Positions 11,120 to 21,190 of a stretch of 64,000 bases of DNA are shown here, piece after piece (the first letter of the stretch is position 1; each line of letters begins with the position of its first letter). The stretch comes from Onthophagus taurus. Its lineage: Eukaryota; Arthropoda; Insecta; Coleoptera; Scarabaeidae. The notes beneath the pieces were generated by a model. The model did no database searches. It worked only from the letters and a program-made list of their open reading frames with translations, and had not been told where the DNA came from. The translations under genes and the position numbers were made by a program. The stretch is from NCBI RefSeq assembly GCF_036711975.1, contig NC_091972.1:26975001-27039000 (forward strand). Reading direction: 5' to 3'.

Positions 11120-11292
11120 CAGTTTTCTGATGTAAGGGCAAAAATTTTACGTCATCGTAAAGAGAAAAGTAATCTCTATCAAATGAGCGTAACGAAATTA
11201 AAAACAATCAAATGCAGTTTTATTATGGCAAATAAAATATTAAACAACTTTTGTATAAAATGTTTTTTTATAAAGTCAACATTTACCGAGAT
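11120..11292 (+). repeat. Dispersed repeat family C, copy 1
   Basis: Shares TTTTACGTCATCGTAAAGAG and TTTATTATGGCAAATAAAAT with 13835-14040, and in reverse orientation with about 32860-33080. It directly abuts family A copy 3. Confidence 0.7.
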
Positions 11293-11293
11293 A

Positions 11294-11520
11294 TACAGGT
11301 GTCTCAGCGAGACCGGTCATTAGACGATTCTGGGGTTCTGGCGAAAATAAAAATTTGAGAATTCAGACTTAAGTATTATCGTTGACTGAGAAATTCAACG
11401 GTATTATCAATTACGATCTCTTCGACTAAAATATTTTCAGATTTCTTGCACTTCCGGTTATACCGGAAGTCGCCACCTACTTTATTTTTTTTAATGGAAC
11501 ACCCGTATATTTTTTTAAAA
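11294..11520 (+). repeat. Dispersed repeat family A, copy 3 (5' part)
   Basis: Same opening CTCAGCGAGACCGGTCATTA as the other copies. It is interrupted at about 11520 by a non-LTR fragment and resumes at about 13340 with AGAAAAATCTGCTCCAGCAG and the CTTAAGCAACATGATGGAGT block. Confidence 0.7.
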
Positions 11521-11521
11521 A

Positions 11522-13338
11522 GAAAGGTTTAAAGTGGGAGAAGCGGTAGAGTCGGATCATCAACCGTTGGAGGTGGAGGTAAAGGGGGAGGACGGCAGAA
11601 GGCGAGCGGAACTGGGAAGCAAGTTCATCAGGACAGACTGGTCGGAAGAAGGGGTAGCATTCTACAGGGGAAACCTCGACACTTGGCAACAGAAGATACA
11701 AGAGATCAATGGTTTGGAAGAACTTATCCAGGTAGTGCGGGAGGCAACACTGAAACGGGAGTGTGTACGTAGGGGGGCAGAGTAGGGAGGAACGACTGGT
11801 ATGATGGCGAGTGCAAGAAGGCGAAGAGGGAGGCGAGAAGGAGGTTGAGGCAGTGGAGACGGGGGAAGATAGGGGTGGATAGATATAGGGAGGCCAGGAG
11901 AGGATACAGAGAGTTATGCAGTAGAAAGAAAACAGAACTGAGGGAGAAGGAGGCGGCAGAGATTAGAGGGATAACAAGGGAAGGGGAGGTCTGGAGGTAT
12001 CTGAAAAAGAGAAAGATGGGTAGGGAGAGGATAACCAGCGAAATACACATGACAGAATGGAACAGTTACTTTATAGGATTATTGGGAGGGGTAGAAACGA
12101 GGCTAACGGGTTTGGGAGGCTATGAGGGAGATGGGGGAGAGGAGATAGCAGAAGAGGAGATGGAAGCAGTGCTTAGGGGATTGAAGAATGGAAAGGCGCC
12201 AGGGGAAGATGGGATCCAGAACGAGGCATGTTTGGAAGCATCAAGGGTGGTGAGAGTGAAGTTGTTGGAGGGGATGAATAGCGTTGGAGAGGGGGTGGGA
12301 TTCCCAGTAGTATCTTCGTGTATACCTTACACGAAGATACTACTGGGAAGACTGGAGGAGGAGATGGAGTTGGGAGGAATTTTGCCGGATGGGCAGGCAG
12401 GCTTTCGGAAGGGAATGGGAGCAATCGATAACGTGTACGTGCTGAAGCATCTGGCAGATAGAGAGCTGGATAAGAAGGGAGGAAAATTGTACGCCCTGTT
12501 TATAGATTTGAAGGCGGCTTTTAATAAGGTGGATAGGGGAAAGTTACGGGAGGAGGGGGATCACGGAACACCTAACTGCGAGAGTGAAGGAAATATACAT
12601 GGAGACTATGGTTAGGATAAAAGTGGGAGATAAGCTGAGCGACGTGTTCTGGACGACGAAGGGACTGAGGCAGGGATGTCCGCTAAGCCCAAGTCTGTTT
12701 GCACTGTATACGGCGGACCTGGAGGATAGATTGGGGAAGGGCAAATGGGAGGGTTGGTGGTGGGAGGTAGAAAGGTGCATATGTTAGCATACGCGGATGA
12801 CATCGTGGTCATGGCGAGAGAATCGGCGAAGATGATATGATAAAGACATTGGAAAGATATTTTAGGGGGAAGGGGCTGGAAGTAAATGTGGGGAAGACAA
12901 GGATGATGAAGTTTTGTAAGGGTGGGAGAAAAGGAACAGATAACTGGAGATGGGAGGGAAAAGAGATCGAGGAGGTTAGGGAGTATACTTACTTGGGGTA
13001 TGTGTTCAGGGAGGACAACAGGAAGGGGTCGCATGTGATAGCTATGGCAAAAAAGGCGAATAAAGTGATGGGACAAGTATAGGGTTGGGGGAAGAGAGTC
13101 TTTGGAAGGAATGTGGCAGCGAGGAAGATTATGTTTGAAGGTCTGGTTAGTAGTGTGATGATGTATGGGGCAGAGGTATGGGGATGGAGAGAGCAGGCAA
13201 TGCTGGAGGACGTGCAAGCTAGATACTGGAGATGGGTGCTTGGGGTGGCGAGGGAAACACCGGGGTATATAGTGAGGGAAGAGGTAAAGGTGGATAAGGT
13301 CAGAGTGGAGGCGGGCAGAAGAGCAGTGAAATATTTAA
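11522..13338 (+). pseudogene. Purine-rich non-LTR retrotransposon fragment (EN end + RT)
   Basis: Strongly G+A-rich on this strand, unlike its flanks. Blocks in order: SDHQPLEVEV (end of an APE-type endonuclease, 11552), NGKAPGEDGIQNEA (12189), GQAGFRKGMGAIDN, ALFIDLKAAFNKVDR (about 12493), RQGCPLSPSLFALYTADLE (about 12668), and AYADDIVVMA with the catalytic Asp pair (about 12788). A YLGYVF thumb-type block and a C-terminal part follow. Frame breaks near 11785, 12555, 12790 and 13082. The RT segment between the NGK block and YTKILLGRLE is too short and is replaced by a perfect inverted repeat (12300-12348). Both ends are truncated and lie inside repeat A. Confidence 0.88.
12300..12348. repeat. 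Perfect 22-bp inverted repeat inside the RT gene
   Basis: TTCCCAGTAGTATCTTCGTG(TA) is followed by a 5-base spacer and its exact complement. The right arm encodes the genuine RT residues YTKILLG; the left arm is an inverted copy where other RT codons should be. This points to a template-switch or fold-back deletion. Confidence 0.85.
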
Positions 13339-13534
13339 ATTTTTCTAGAAAAATCTGCTCCAGCAGACATTTGTTCAAAAAACCAGAGAACACTCGATTT
13401 TTGGGATATCAATTTAGGAGTCAGAACATGCTTAAGCAACATGATGGAGTATGTTTCGGTGAAGAGAACGGCTGTCTAGAACGTTTGGTCACGTTAACTT
13501 TTCAAAATTTGGAAGTACCATAACTTAATTTTTA
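13339..13534 (+). repeat. Dispersed repeat family A, copy 3 (3' part)
   Basis: Continues the repeat after the non-LTR fragment. Shares CAGACATTTGTTCAAAAAA and CACTCGATTTTTG with 10700-10760, then CTTAAGCAACATGATGGAGT and TTTGGAAGTACCATAACTT. Confidence 0.7.
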
Positions 13535-14086
13535 ATGTTAAATTTTAATACCCTTATAGAAGAAAATTTTTGAAAAAAATGTAAAAATTGTTTATTAAGA
13601 AAATTAATCTAATAATATTAATCTAGATATACGAGATCGTCAAGTACCTAGAAGTACCTCGAATTATTGGTGATGTACACTAATTATTCGTTTATTTGTT
13701 TTATTTTGTATGTAAATTTAGTTTACGGTAATAATTCGAGAAATACTTGACGATCTCGGATATCTAGATTTATGTTATTGATTAATTTTTATTAATAAAT
13801 AATTTTTACATTTTTTTCAAAAATTTTCTGATGTAAGGGTAAAAATTTTACGTCATCGTAAAGAGAACAGTAATCTCTATCAAATGGGCGTAACGAAAGG
13901 GTACATTGCCATTTAAAAAAATTCAAGTGTTATTTGTTACTCATTTGTTTTCTGAATTAAAAACAATCGAATGCAGTTTTATTATGGCAAATAAAATATT
14001 AAACAACTTTTGTATAAAATGTTTTTTTATAAAGTTGATACCTACCAAGATATATACTATATTCCATACATAATGGGCACTCTGTA
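13535..14086 (+). repeat. Dispersed repeat family C, copy 2, with an internal hairpin
   Basis: The left part holds an inverted repeat (about 13560-13830): arms AATCTAGATATACGAGATCG and its near-complement CGATCTCGGATATCTAGATT, extended outward by AAAAATTTTCTG/TTTTTGAAAAAAAT blocks. The right part (13835-14040) is the family C sequence, then a block ending ATTCCATACATAATGGGCAC that recurs at 18526. Confidence 0.65.
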
Positions 14087-14088
14087 TA

Positions 14089-15289
14089 CAGGGTGTATCT
14101 GAATGACTGCAACAAACTTCAAGGGGTAATTCTTTAGTGAATTTTAAGGGTACTTTGGCATATGAATCATGGGCGACTTCGGCTCCCCTAAGGAGCTACA
14201 CCCCTCCAAAAATGGCGAAAAATTTTGGTTTAATTTTTTTTTCTCAAAAACCATAAACGCTAGGAAAATGAAATTTGGGGAATATGTTTAACTCATAATA
14301 AGGCACGTTTTGACCCTATTTGTACTTTCAACCTACCCTTCTAAACTACTAAACGTAACCACCCCCTTTACATTTTTGCTAAAATTATTTTTACGCAGAT
14401 GATAAATACATTACAAAAATTTTACATAGGTAGATGAAAGTATCCTAAAACTTTTTTGTCTCTCTAAAATTTTTCCAAAAACGACTAATTTTTGAGAAAA
14501 AAAATAATAAAGCAAACACTGCCCGTTAGACAACGGGGTTGTCGATCAAAAGTTGGAATGAATTTTAATGAAAAAATCTTAGTAGGCTTTGCAATATTTG
14601 TCAGAAATATTTTTGACGTTTAAATGTCAGTGTTTTTCTTATTATTATTATTGTTTTTCAAATTAATTTTTAAACAAAGTTCTATCGCATTTACGCTCGT
14701 TCACTCTACGTTTCAAAATTTTAAATAAAACAATAATAATAGTAAGAAAACTGTCATTTAATCGTCAAAAATATTTCTGACAAAGATTGCAAAGCCTACT
14801 AAGATTTTTTCATTAAAAATTCATTCCAACTTTCGATTAATAACCCTACAACTTAACAGTTAGTGTTTGCTTAATTATTTTTTTTCTCAGAAATTATTAA
14901 ATTTTCGAAGAACATCAGAGAGACAAAAAAGTTTTAGAATAGTTTTATCTATCTAACTGAAATTTTTCCAATGTATTTATCATCTTCATAAAAAAATTTA
15001 GGCATAAATTGAACGGGTGTGGTTACGTTTAGTAGTTTAGAAGGGTAGGTTGAAAGTACAAATAGGGTCAAAACGTGCCCTATTATGCGTTAAACATATT
15101 CCCCAAATTTCATTTTCCTAGCGTTTATGGTTTTTGAGAAAAAAAAATTAAACCAAAATTTTCCAACATTTTTGAAGGGGTGTAGCTTCTTAGGGGAGCC
15201 GAAGTCGCCCATGGTTCATATATCAAAGTAACCTTAAAATTCACTAAAGAATCACCCCTTGAAGTTTGTTGCAGTCATTCAGATACCTG
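14089..15289. mobile_element. Fold-back transposon, almost entirely inverted repeat
   Basis: Starts CAGGGTGTATCTGAATGACT and ends with the complement AGTCATTCAGATACCTG-like block, flanked by TA at 14087-14088 and 15290-15291. The two halves mirror each other across almost the full 1201 bp (arms about 580-600 bp), e.g. GCGACTTCGGCTCCCCTAAG at 14171 against CTTAGGGGAGCCGAAGTCGC near 15191. No transposase. TA target and CAGG termini suggest mobilisation by a Tc1/mariner-type enzyme. Confidence 0.9.
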
Positions 15290-15343
15290 TATATGTTATA
15301 CATTTCATATTAAATTGTTTAATATTAATAACAATTTTAATGT

Positions 15344-15550
15344 TTATGAGATACATGAGGTTGGTGTTGCAGAGCTATTTCTTTGATGTTGGGGCATACA
15401 TTTGAAGTTGATTGTGTTGAGAGCAGAAAATCCTAACTCACACATGTAAGAAGCTGAAAATTTAAGCAACATTTTCAATGCTTTTTGCGATATTCCCTCA
15501 TGTTCTACTTTGAACTTTGGAATTACTTTTTGAAACCCGAAGAGCTTCAA
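15344..15550 (-). pseudogene. hAT transposase C-terminal dimerisation fragment
   Basis: Reads KALKMLLKFSASYMCELGFSALN, which matches the end of hAT transposases of the ZBED5/SCAND3-like type (usually ...LPF.TTYLCE.GFSAL...). Only about 68 codons remain and no upstream part was found, so it is a relic. Confidence 0.7.
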
Positions 15551-17240
15551 GAGTCAATTCCTTGTCCTGTGTGTTTAATCATCAATTCACGACCAGTTGT
15601 TCATCTTTTAGCTTTCGCGGCTAGTTTTAGTTCACCTTAATTTTATTTTGAATTTTAATTATTGGATTTCTATTGGATTAGAAATATTAATTGTAGGTAT
15701 TGTTCAGTATAGTGATGGAAAATAAGCACCGAATTTTTTTTCTGAATATGTTAAATGTTTCATTACAATTATAGGAAGTGTTTCATTTAAGGAAGTGTTG
15801 AACATTTTCATTTCTATAATTAAAGTACGGTCTAACTGTATCATTTAGAGATTTTTTTGTATTTGGTATTCAACATTTCAATTTTTCATCATTTTCTGAA
15901 TTTTGTTGAATTTGTTCAATCAAAGGCTTAGAAAACCCCATGAACAATAATAACGAACCTACTTTATAACATACCTTAAAATCATACATTTTTAAGTTCA
16001 GTATCAATCTTTCAAGTTTTAGTGTATTTTGATTTAAACCCTTTTTGAATACATATTCTAATAGTTTATGATCTGTTTAAACTGCGAATGTTATTTCTAC
16101 TCTTTCTCTATTTGTGCATAATTAATTTGTGTTTTAGTTAAAATTTTAGATACATAAGCAATCAATTTCCCTTCCTGCAGTATTAAAAGATATCACAGCA
16201 CATAACCTGTTTCTAGAACTGTTTACGTAAAGGATTTATGAATGTGGTAGTAAAATATTTAAGCATAATTCTAAGTACTTCCGGTGTTATAACCGCTTTA
16301 TCAGGGACGCGTTCCTCGTTAAATCAATTGGATCAGACCATTTAGTAAAGCAATTTATGAAGATGTTACCACCCCCGAGCGTGAGGTGGTAAGAGGCCCC
16401 CGAGTATATTCTCGGAGAAGGGTATTCTCCTCGGGTCCACTCTTTATAGGAGCCTCGTAATGTGGTTCAGTGTGTCAAAAGACAAGGGGAAAAGGATCAA
16501 GCGGCGGATGTCAAAAAAACAAAATACAAAAGATCAATAAAAACTTTGAATTAATTAATGAGATACTTTAATTTAATTTCTTTTAAACACAAATCAAATA
16601 AACAAAAAGTAAAAAAACAGTAAATATTTCTATATCGTACTCACATAACGGTTTTTGGGTTGATTGACACCTTTTTCTTCTGCTTTCTTCTCTTATTTTT
16701 CTCTTTTAATTTTTTTAGTCTTTTTCCACTTTTCACTCCCACACCTTACCCATGCCTCTACTCTAACTCTCGACCACACTCTCTAACTTCTTCTTTCTCT
16801 CCTCTTTTCGCAAGTCCCTCATCCGTTGTCCCCACTCCCAAAATATTTCGGTACTTCCCCGAATTAAATATAGATATCTTTTCTGACTTGTTACAAAGAT
16901 GTATCTGAAGTATTCTGAAGACAACTTACTAATCAGATGTTTGGGGTCATAACCAGACTGCTAATAAAAGCTCCAACTCGACGGTTTGGCGATTGGCCTC
17001 AAAACATCTACATTACGGCTTGAAAATAGTGTAAATTTACGCATATATTGAGGATAGCTCATTTAGTGAAGAATATGTCATTTCAGAAGTAATGGAACTC
17101 CATAAAATCATTAATAGTAGTATTGATTCTCCAAGTCTTCTTGCGATCGTTACTTTTCGTATTGCTCCTTGATGTCAACTGCTTGATAAATTATTTTATA
17201 TGCCTATTCCTGGTACGAACGTTTTCCAGACCTCTATATT
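15551..17240. other. Intergenic sequence without recognised gene
   Basis: AT-rich and stop-filled. A GC-richer block at about 16370-16460 (gagcgtgaggtgg / ctcctcggg) can fold into short hairpins such as CCGAGTATATTCTCGG and may be a structured repeat. A T/C-rich open frame at 16660-16908 is low complexity and not considered a gene. Confidence 0.5.
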
Positions 17241-17241
17241 A

Positions 17242-17480
17242 TACAGTGCGTTTCAAAAGTAAGGGATAAATTCGATAAAATCATTACAAACAATTTATGA
17301 AAAAATCTCTGAAACGAGTTTTTAAAACGAGTTATGACGTCATCGAAGTTTTTTTGTAACCCTTTGCTGCCAGCGGTACTTAAAAGACTTGCAAAATATA
17401 CATATGTTCAGCTAATCAAAGCTTTAAATTCTTTATTTCTATTTCAATTTTTCTCTTTTTCTTTCTCTCGTTTCTTTTCA
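17242..17480 (+). repeat. Solitary mariner-type end
   Basis: TACAGTGCGTTTCAAAAGTA opens like a Tc1/mariner terminus (TA followed by CAGTG), and the following GAGTTATGACGTCATCGAAG block resembles the sub-terminal region of the long-TIR element at 2230. No matching right end was found in the window. Confidence 0.5.
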
Positions 17481-17975
17481 GTGTGTTTTTCACATTTGTC
17501 CTCAGTCTTGTTTCTTCACGCTTCTTAAAGGTTCAACGTGGGTTTTTGATTATTTTTCAACGAGGTATATCTTTGTTATTAAGTGATTATTTAACTGCGT
17601 TTATTTGTTTTTTATTTTTCTTCTCCTTTTTGTTAGTGTTTAAAATAACGTGCTTTTTTGCTGTCGCCATTTTGATCAATTTGCTGTACACGTTTAACAC
17701 CGCATTATCTCGCCTTCAGCTTTATACATGCATTCAATTGCCTTTTGATGATCTTCACTTTACGATATTAGTCTTCTATTGACAGTAAGTAGTTTTTAGG
17801 ATTTTATATTTTTAACATGTTTTAGTGTGTTTTTTAAATAGTTTTTCATTTTTGCTCCTGTTCGTCATTTACATTTTTATATATTTTTATAAGTTTAACT
17901 TCAATATTATCCAAAATTAATTTAATATTTTCTCAAATGATTTTAACATTGTATTTTCTCCTTTTAAATTCAGTT
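17481..17975. other. T-rich sequence preceding the ribozyme motif
   Basis: T-rich open frames (17334-17528, 17483-17782) consist of F/L/S runs and have no domain. Possibly the body of a Penelope-type terminal repeat leading to the hammerhead motif, but this is not shown. Confidence 0.4.
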
Positions 17976-18013
17976 GTCACTGAGGATGGGGCTAGCCCCG
18001 AAACTAGTTTGAC
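17976..18013 (+). ncRNA. Minimal type I hammerhead ribozyme motif 1
   Basis: Stem I GTCA (17976-17979) pairs with TGAC (18010-18013). The core CTGAGGA (17980-17986) is followed by a GGGGC-TA-GCCCC stem II (17988-17999), then GAAA, the short palindromic stem III ACTAGT (18003-18008) and T17, with predicted cleavage after 18009. This is the layout of the small hammerheads known in Penelope-like elements. One extra base (T17987) sits between the core and stem II, so activity is uncertain. An AATAAA-type A/T-rich tail follows. Confidence 0.65.
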
Positions 18014-18525
18014 TTCAAATTTAATAAATATAGCAAGTTAAGAAGTTTTTTTCGTTTTATTTTTAAATAATTCAATTGCAACATGGATCTACACTCTAAC
18101 AACAAAGGACAGTCTATTTGACAGCATCTCAAGAGTAATTATGCCAATGTAGAGCTTTTTTGAATGAACGTTGGCTGAGATATGGAATTTTAAAGAGCAT
18201 GGTGAAATTTGCCAAAAAAAGCTTAAAACCAAAATAATTCGAAAACAAAAAACCCTAGGTACCAATAACTTTTATCAAAGTCAACATATTTTTTACATAC
18301 AATTAGAAGGAGCAATAAAATCTATAGCATTCCATTTAAAATAACGAAGTTATGGTCTACTTCCGCTAGACCGGAAGTGGCAGTCATCTTACAAATATTT
18401 TAGATCGAAAGTTCCGAATGAACAACCCATGCTACTAAAATTTCAAAACTGTACGAATAACCTAAAAAAGTTCTAACGAACCAGTTAGGTGAGATACTTG
18501 TATGTATGGAATATAGCATACAATA
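18014..18525. other. Sequence with repeat B copy 2
   Basis: Contains the reverse-complement copy of repeat family B (about 18300-18420; ACTTCCGCTAGACCGGAAGT). Nothing else recognised. Confidence 0.5.
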
Positions 18526-18887
18526 TTCCATACATAATGGGCACCTGTATATTATCGTATGCCTTTACAACACCCTTAATTTTTTCTAATCTTTCTGGTT
18601 GCGTTAATAAGCCACCATTGTACGGTAATCTATGGTGGCTACATTCTAGGAAATACGCTGCATGTCGTTACGATATTGATAAACCATCTCTGGACGCACT
18701 AACTCGTTCCATACATAATGGGCACCTGTATATTATCGTATGCCTTTACAACACCCTTAATTTTTTCTAATCTTTCTGGTTGCGTTAATAAGCCACCATT
18801 GTACGGTAATCTATGGTGGCTACATTCTAGGAAATACGCTGCATGTCGTTACGATATTGATAAACCATCTCTGGACGCACTAACTCG
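18526..18887 (+). repeat. Two tandem copies of a 181-bp unit
   Basis: TTCCATACATAATGGGCACC begins at 18526 and again exactly 181 bases later at 18707. The units look identical through GGACGCACTAACTCG. Only two units are present; the first bases also occur at the end of family C copy 2 (about 14060). It could be a satellite-type fragment or a recent local duplication. Confidence 0.85.
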
Positions 18888-19419
18888 TTTGTTTTTTTGC
18901 CACTACCTACTTCTTTAGCCATCCTTATAATTCTATCAAAAATTAACAGTAACACAGGTTATTTGGAACACGCAAACTCAATCAAATTGGTGAAATGATC
19001 AGATGAGAATACAAACTGACAAACCAAACTGAAGCGTATAAAGATACTAACCTTGACTAGGTTATAGTTGACCTTGATCTCAAGATAAAGGGCACGTGGT
19101 ACGATCGTGACCTTAAGCGTTTTTAGGGTGTAAGTCAAGGTCGTACCGGTTACACAAGTTGACCTTCATATCTATTTGCCCGTCACATTGTGACCTTCAC
19201 CTTGAGATTTCAGGTGGAGGTTCATCAATCGAAAATACCTACTATTGTTTACATATAATAAATTCTGAGTATTTGGGGTTTTTAGTTATCTTTTTAGCGT
19301 CAATGCATTTTTGTTTACCTTTTTTTAACATTGGTTAGTTAAGGTTTTGTTAATACCTCTACGAAATGAAATTAAAGTTTAAATTTAGATTGATTAGGCT
19401 TTAGACTAAGTATTGTATA
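18888..19419. other. Flank of the Ginger element
   Basis: Apart from the TGACCTT cluster, no gene or repeat end recognised. Confidence 0.5.
19045..19205. promoter_or_regulatory. Cluster of TGACCTT / AAGGTCA half-sites
   Basis: TGACCTT occurs at 19069, 19108, 19160 and 19191, and AAGGTC on the opposite orientation at about 19137. The 19069 site reads TTGACCTTGA, the complement of the TCAAGGTCA monomer site of FTZ-F1/ERR-type nuclear receptors. It lies 5' of the Ginger element with no host promoter identified, so function is speculative. Confidence 0.35.
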
Positions 19420-19654
19420 TGTTACCGGCAATCTGTATAATCCGGTATTCTATACAATACTTAGGCAATTTATAGAATACCTAAAACGTTTAGGTAATAT
19501 ATGAAATATTATTAACTTTATACTTTGCCTATAGTCGAGCCGTCGAATTTGTGCAGTGGTAAATCACCGTGACAGGTACTTACAAGCGACTTGTTTTTGC
19601 TTGCATTTCAAGTGAAGTGTCGTGTGGTTTCGTTAGTGAATCTAATTCATTAAA

Positions 19655-21190
19655 ATGGCGGCCAATAAACGAGTCTCTCGGACGAGAGAAAGATTTTATT
19701 CTCTCTGTATTAAAACAAAATCAGCAAATACTAAAAATCGTACGTTTATTGACGATCAAGGGTATGAACAATTATTAGCAGAAATAAAAAATGCAAAAAC
19801 AGCCAATAAGAAGTTACCGCGGGATTATTGGTTATTGAAGCATTATGATTTTATAACCGTTGGTCAAAAACATAGGTTAATATTTCCTGTGAATACCACA
19901 AAATAACAATATTAGGTATATACTACGTTGCTGATAGTGAATTATTCCAAGTACTTCACGACGCACATCAAAGTATCGGCCATGGCGGTCGAGACCGTAT
20001 GCTGAACGAGCTTTCTACACGATACAAGAATACAACTCGCCACGATGTTCAACTAATTGTAAGTATATCTGCAACTTTGCGAACCGTGCCAGCAAAAACA
20101 AAAAGGAATAAAAAAAGGCATTGTCGTCAAACCCATACTTTCATCTGAATTTAATTCTCGCTGTCAAGTAGATTTGATTGACTATCAATCTCATCCAGAC
20201 CGAGAATATAAATTTGTAATGGTCTATCAGGATCATCTCACGAAGTTTATAATATTAAGAGCACTAAAAACAAAACGCGCAGAGGAAGTAGCTTACAATG
20301 TACTGGATATTTTTACACTAATTGGCGCACCAGCGATCCTACAATCCGACAACGGTAGAGAATTCTCAAATCAAATTGTAAGCAGTTTTAAAACGTACTA
20401 GCCAACTTTAAACATTGTACTTGGCAAGCTTAGATATTCCCAAAGTCAGGGGAGTGTCGAACGAGCAAACCAGGACATCGAAAATATGCTAACAACTTGG
20501 ATGCAAGATAGTAAGAGTGATCCTTGGAGTGATGGTCTGCGATTTGTACAACTCATGAAGAATAAAGCATTCCATTCAGGCATCAAAAGAACACCTTACC
20601 AAGCTCTTTTTGGATCTAAACTAAAAGTTGGTATATCTTTACCTCTCGATGATGCTCATAACCTGGAGAGTGAAGAGGATCTAGAAAATGTGATTAAGTC
20701 ATCACCAAGTATTCCGATTCCTTTAGAATCTTTAATAGTAGATCGAGTTCGGACTCAAAAACAATCTCTAGAGGCTCAACATCAACAAAGCCCCGTCATC
20801 GAAAGTTCTGAAATCCGTAATGAAGCTTCAAATGCTCAAAGTGCGTTTGATGAGCATGACGATGAACACATGACTATTCGAAGTGTCGAGATTCTTGATG
20901 AACCTGCGAATGTTGAAGGTCTTCCTTCTGAGGTACATGGACAACCCTTAGATGTTCTGAATTTCATATCAGAACGTGAGCAATCATTGGATTCCCCACT
21001 CTTGTGCTGTGTTTGTACTGAAGAGATAACGGCTGCTCATTCATGTAGAACATGCAATAGACCCATTCATGCTATTTGTGCTGCTCCGGAGAAAGATATG
21101 GCAGAAGGCTATGGTTCTAAAGTTGTTTGCCCATTATGCTTAAAAAACGCTTTAGCTGTACAGAACCGCATTAGCCACATGATTGATTCA
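19655..21190 (+). pseudogene. Ginger-like integrase/transposase (SCAND3/KRBA2-like), broken
   Basis: N-terminal part from 19655 (MAANKRVSRTRERFY). After a stop and frame change at about 19906 come an HHCC-type zinc segment (HDAHQSIGHGGRDRML ... CEPCQQK) and the DDE core: first Asp in CQVDLIDYQ (about 20166), second in LQSDNGREF (about 20341), Glu in SQGSVERANQD (about 20450). A TAG lies at 20399-20401 within the core. The long second frame (20486-21265) ends in a cysteine-rich segment (CCVCTEEITAAHSCRTCNRP, then VVCPLC), as in KRBA2/SCAND3-related proteins. No function expected in this state. Confidence 0.82.

Noticed and set aside
12612..13217. 201-codon minus-strand open frame
   Set aside because: Antisense shadow of the purine-rich RT gene, which has clear RT motifs on the plus strand.
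16370..16460. GC-rich structured block considered as a tRNA or other RNA gene
   Set aside because: Short hairpins are present, but no tRNA arms, anticodon geometry or promoter boxes could be fitted.
16660..16908. T/C-rich open frame
   Set aside because: Low-complexity F/S/P/L translation of a pyrimidine tract.
18489..18918. Open frames across the 181-bp tandem units
   Set aside because: They exist only because the unit length and the duplication keep a frame open; no domain.
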